From Geosiphon pyriformis (taxonomy: Eukaryota > Glomeromycota > Glomeromycetes > Archaeosporales > Geosiphonaceae): a stretch of 64,000 bases of DNA. A program made the translations under genes and the position numbers. The notes beneath the pieces are model-generated. The model made no database searches. It worked only from the letters and a program-made list of their open reading frames with translations, and had not been told where the DNA came from. Every line of letters starts with the position of its first letter. Position 1 is the stretch's first letter. The stretch spans positions 727,322-791,321 of the forward strand of contig JAAOMT010000620.1 of assembly GCA_016748015.1 (NCBI GenBank). Reading direction: 5' to 3'. Positions 62,316 to 64,000 of the stretch are shown here, one piece after another.

Positions 62316-63030
62316 GTTATGGGTTAGAGTAACAAGCTAATGGATAGCAAGAGAGAACAGAATTGTAGGGTGATGGAAATAATCAAAGAGAATTTAACTT
62401 CAAAGAGTAAATTGAATAAGTATGAATTCAATGTGTGAGATCAGTCTCATAAAATATTTCAGTTACTATACTTTTCAAAAGATAATTGGGGAATCTAAAA
62501 GTAGAGAAATAGTCCATACTGTCAACAAATAATTACACACTGGTATAATTTTATGCCTCACATCAACACTCTTAGAATTCAATATCAGGTATTAGATGTA
62601 TTTTTCAGTCATGTTTTATTCAATAATCTTCAAATACTGCAATTACATGTTTCAGAAAAAGAATAAGGAATAACCAACAAGTAGTTTTTTATTCCAAGAT
62701 GTTCAAATACTTGAAGATAGAAAAAAAGAAATTAGCAATAAGAGAATGATTGAAATGAAAGTTGTTATTTTATTTATTTGATTTCCTTGATTTCTATATG
62801 CTTTTCTACAACTAAAAAATTTATTACTTATATAGCTATCAAAAATAGTCAATAATCAGGTCAACAACTAAGTCAATAATCAGGTCAATGATCAAATCAA
62901 TGGTCAGGTCAACAGTCTAGTCATTGATTAAGTCAATGATTACTTTCTAAAAATAGAATGGCTAATTTATATGACATCAGTGACTAATATATGTGATAAT
63001 TAATAAAAAGTATAAGTTTTAATTATAACA
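62316..63030 (-). repeat. G1 copy 2, 5-prime LTR
   Basis: TGTTATGGG ... ATAACA, 715 bp; eight 12-bp units at 62847-62942 against four in its partner, which accounts for nearly all of the 50-bp length difference. Confidence 0.85.
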
Positions 63031-63582
63031 GTACTCTGGTTAGGTGGCCTTTAATCTAGTATCTGGTCCTATATTTAAGATCAAGATGGCCCTGCTTAGT
63101 TTTTTGTTTCAGTTGCTGCCTGGTTGTATTGGGCTTAAGTCTGTTTTAAAAGATGCTGTTAAGTTGTTCTGTGTGAAATTTGCATCTCAAGAAAGTCTAA
63201 ATGGTGCCACCAAAGTGGTCATTAGTAATGAAGTTTTTCTGACCACTCTTAAAATTGCACAGTCTTCTGGTGTGGCCTCTGTTTCTTTTCCTTTTTTGTT
63301 GGTTGCACTTTGTAATGTGTCTTTGGACATCTCTTCTGATAACATTAAAATTGCTCTTGGCATTTTTGGTGTTGTCACTTCTGTTAAGTTAAAGCCTATT
63401 GGTTTATGGCAATATGCTATGGTTCATTTCAAAAACACTTCTTCTGCCACTGTTGTCCTTACTCACTGGTCTGTGCTGGTTAGAAAAGACATGTTAGAAT
63501 TCTCTCTGTTATTAACCAAAATGATGTTATTTTTTCAAGAAATATCTTTAAAGCTAAGTTGGTTAATCTTTTCTTTGGCTGT
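63031..63582 (+). pseudogene. LINE ORF1 element C, continued
   Basis: Resumes after G1 copy 2: YSG, TAG (Trp expected), VAFNLVSGPIFKIKMALLSF, GCIGLKSVLKDAVKLFCVKF, TTLKIAQSSGVASVSF, IKIALGIFGVVTSVKLKPIG, LWQYAMVHFKNTSSATVVL. A one-base shift near 63490 then gives VRILSVINQNDVIFSRN and KAKLVNLFFGC. A G3 LTR interrupts at 63583. Same RRM-like region as in element B. Confidence 0.78.
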
Positions 63583-64000
63583 TGTTACCAGTAGAATTTT
63601 AGCTATTAATTAGCATGAAATTTCCTTTATAATTCCTATCATTAATTAGCATATATTATTATCGTTTCGAATTTCACTTATTATTTAATCAAATTAGCAA
63701 TTATCATCATTTAATCAATAACCCGATTTGGACCATAGAAATTGAGATGATCAATTTACACAATACCCTGAACCATATAACATAGCCAAAATTCGCCGAA
63801 ATTAATGAAAATTGGCCGAAATAATTCATAGTTCAGCGAAATAACTTGTAGTTCGCCGAAATGTATCTTTAGTTCACCGAAATTCTAGAAAAAAGAAAAA
63901 GTGCAAGTTCAAAGACTAGTACTACAACAAGTTGTATAAAAGAAGAGCTTCTCTCTTCAAGAAAATGTATCTTCTCATATCTTACCATAGTATCTTACTT
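63583..64000 (+). repeat. Partial G3 LTR, plus orientation, runs off the window
   Basis: Begins TGTTACCAGTAGAATTTTAG, the reverse complement of the G3 LTR end, and can be followed to base 64000. Cores of the phased array at 63791, 63811, 63831, 63851 and 63872, with more CG dinucleotides kept than in the older copies (TTCGCCGAA twice). Whether a full element follows cannot be seen. Confidence 0.8.

Larger units (their letters stand above)
45594..63030 (-). mobile_element. Ty3/gypsy element G1, copy 2, interrupted by G3
   Basis: LTRs 45594-46258 and 62316-63030 (665 and 715 bp). Flanked by GTAC at 45590-45593 and 63031-63034, a true insertion into ORF1 element C. About 7.55 kb without the nested G3 (49100-58984). 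Same order as copy 1. RT box reads YLDN instead of YLDD, and there are many stops, so it is dead. Confidence 0.88.

Overview
The window looks like nuclear DNA of a fungus, most likely an arbuscular mycorrhizal fungus (Glomeromycotina, Rhizophagus-like). It is strongly AT-rich. The one host gene has many short introns and uses the standard code. The LINE ORF1 proteins and the dUTPase-bearing Ty3/gypsy elements resemble sequences I remember from Rhizophagus genomes. That assignment is from memory, not from a search.

Layout. Positions 1-249 hold a LINE ORF1 start cut by the window edge. Positions 250-3154 are AT-rich DNA without a recognisable gene. Positions 3155-6940 (minus) carry the only host gene, the U2 snRNP-associated factor SR140/U2SURP, in about 18 exons. 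After another AT-rich stretch, everything from 8050 to 64000 is nested transposable elements.

Three Ty3/gypsy LTR families are present; G1, G2 and G3 are my working names. G1 has LTRs of about 665-727 bp beginning TGTTATGG. Copies are 8294-26391 (minus, interrupted), 45594-63030 (minus, interrupted) and fragments at 26392-28660 (plus). G2 has LTRs of about 800 bp beginning TGTTAC. Copy A is 11798-22219 (minus), inserted in the reverse-transcriptase YLDD box of G1. Copy B is 31976-41915 (plus), inserted in a LINE ORF2. G3 has LTRs of about 970-990 bp. One copy is 49100-58984 (minus), inside the RT of the second G1, and an LTR enters at 63583 (plus). Short elements containing only a LINE ORF1 occur at 27221-27519, 28661-31653, 28854-31156 and 44843-63582. 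They share their 3-prime tail with the ORF2-bearing LINE at 31654-44842.

The gypsy order is gag (CCHC knuckle) - protease - cysteine-rich module - (dUTPase in G2 and G3) - RT - RNase H - integrase - extra 3-prime ORF - polypurine tract - LTR. The extra ORF is in all three families; the G2 and G3 versions are clearly homologous. It and the cysteine-rich module are the best candidates for something undescribed. Most copies are decayed, with stops and catalytic losses dominated by C-to-T and G-to-A changes. The window also contains a 20-N gap flanked by a perfect 261-bp duplication, which is probably an assembly artefact.
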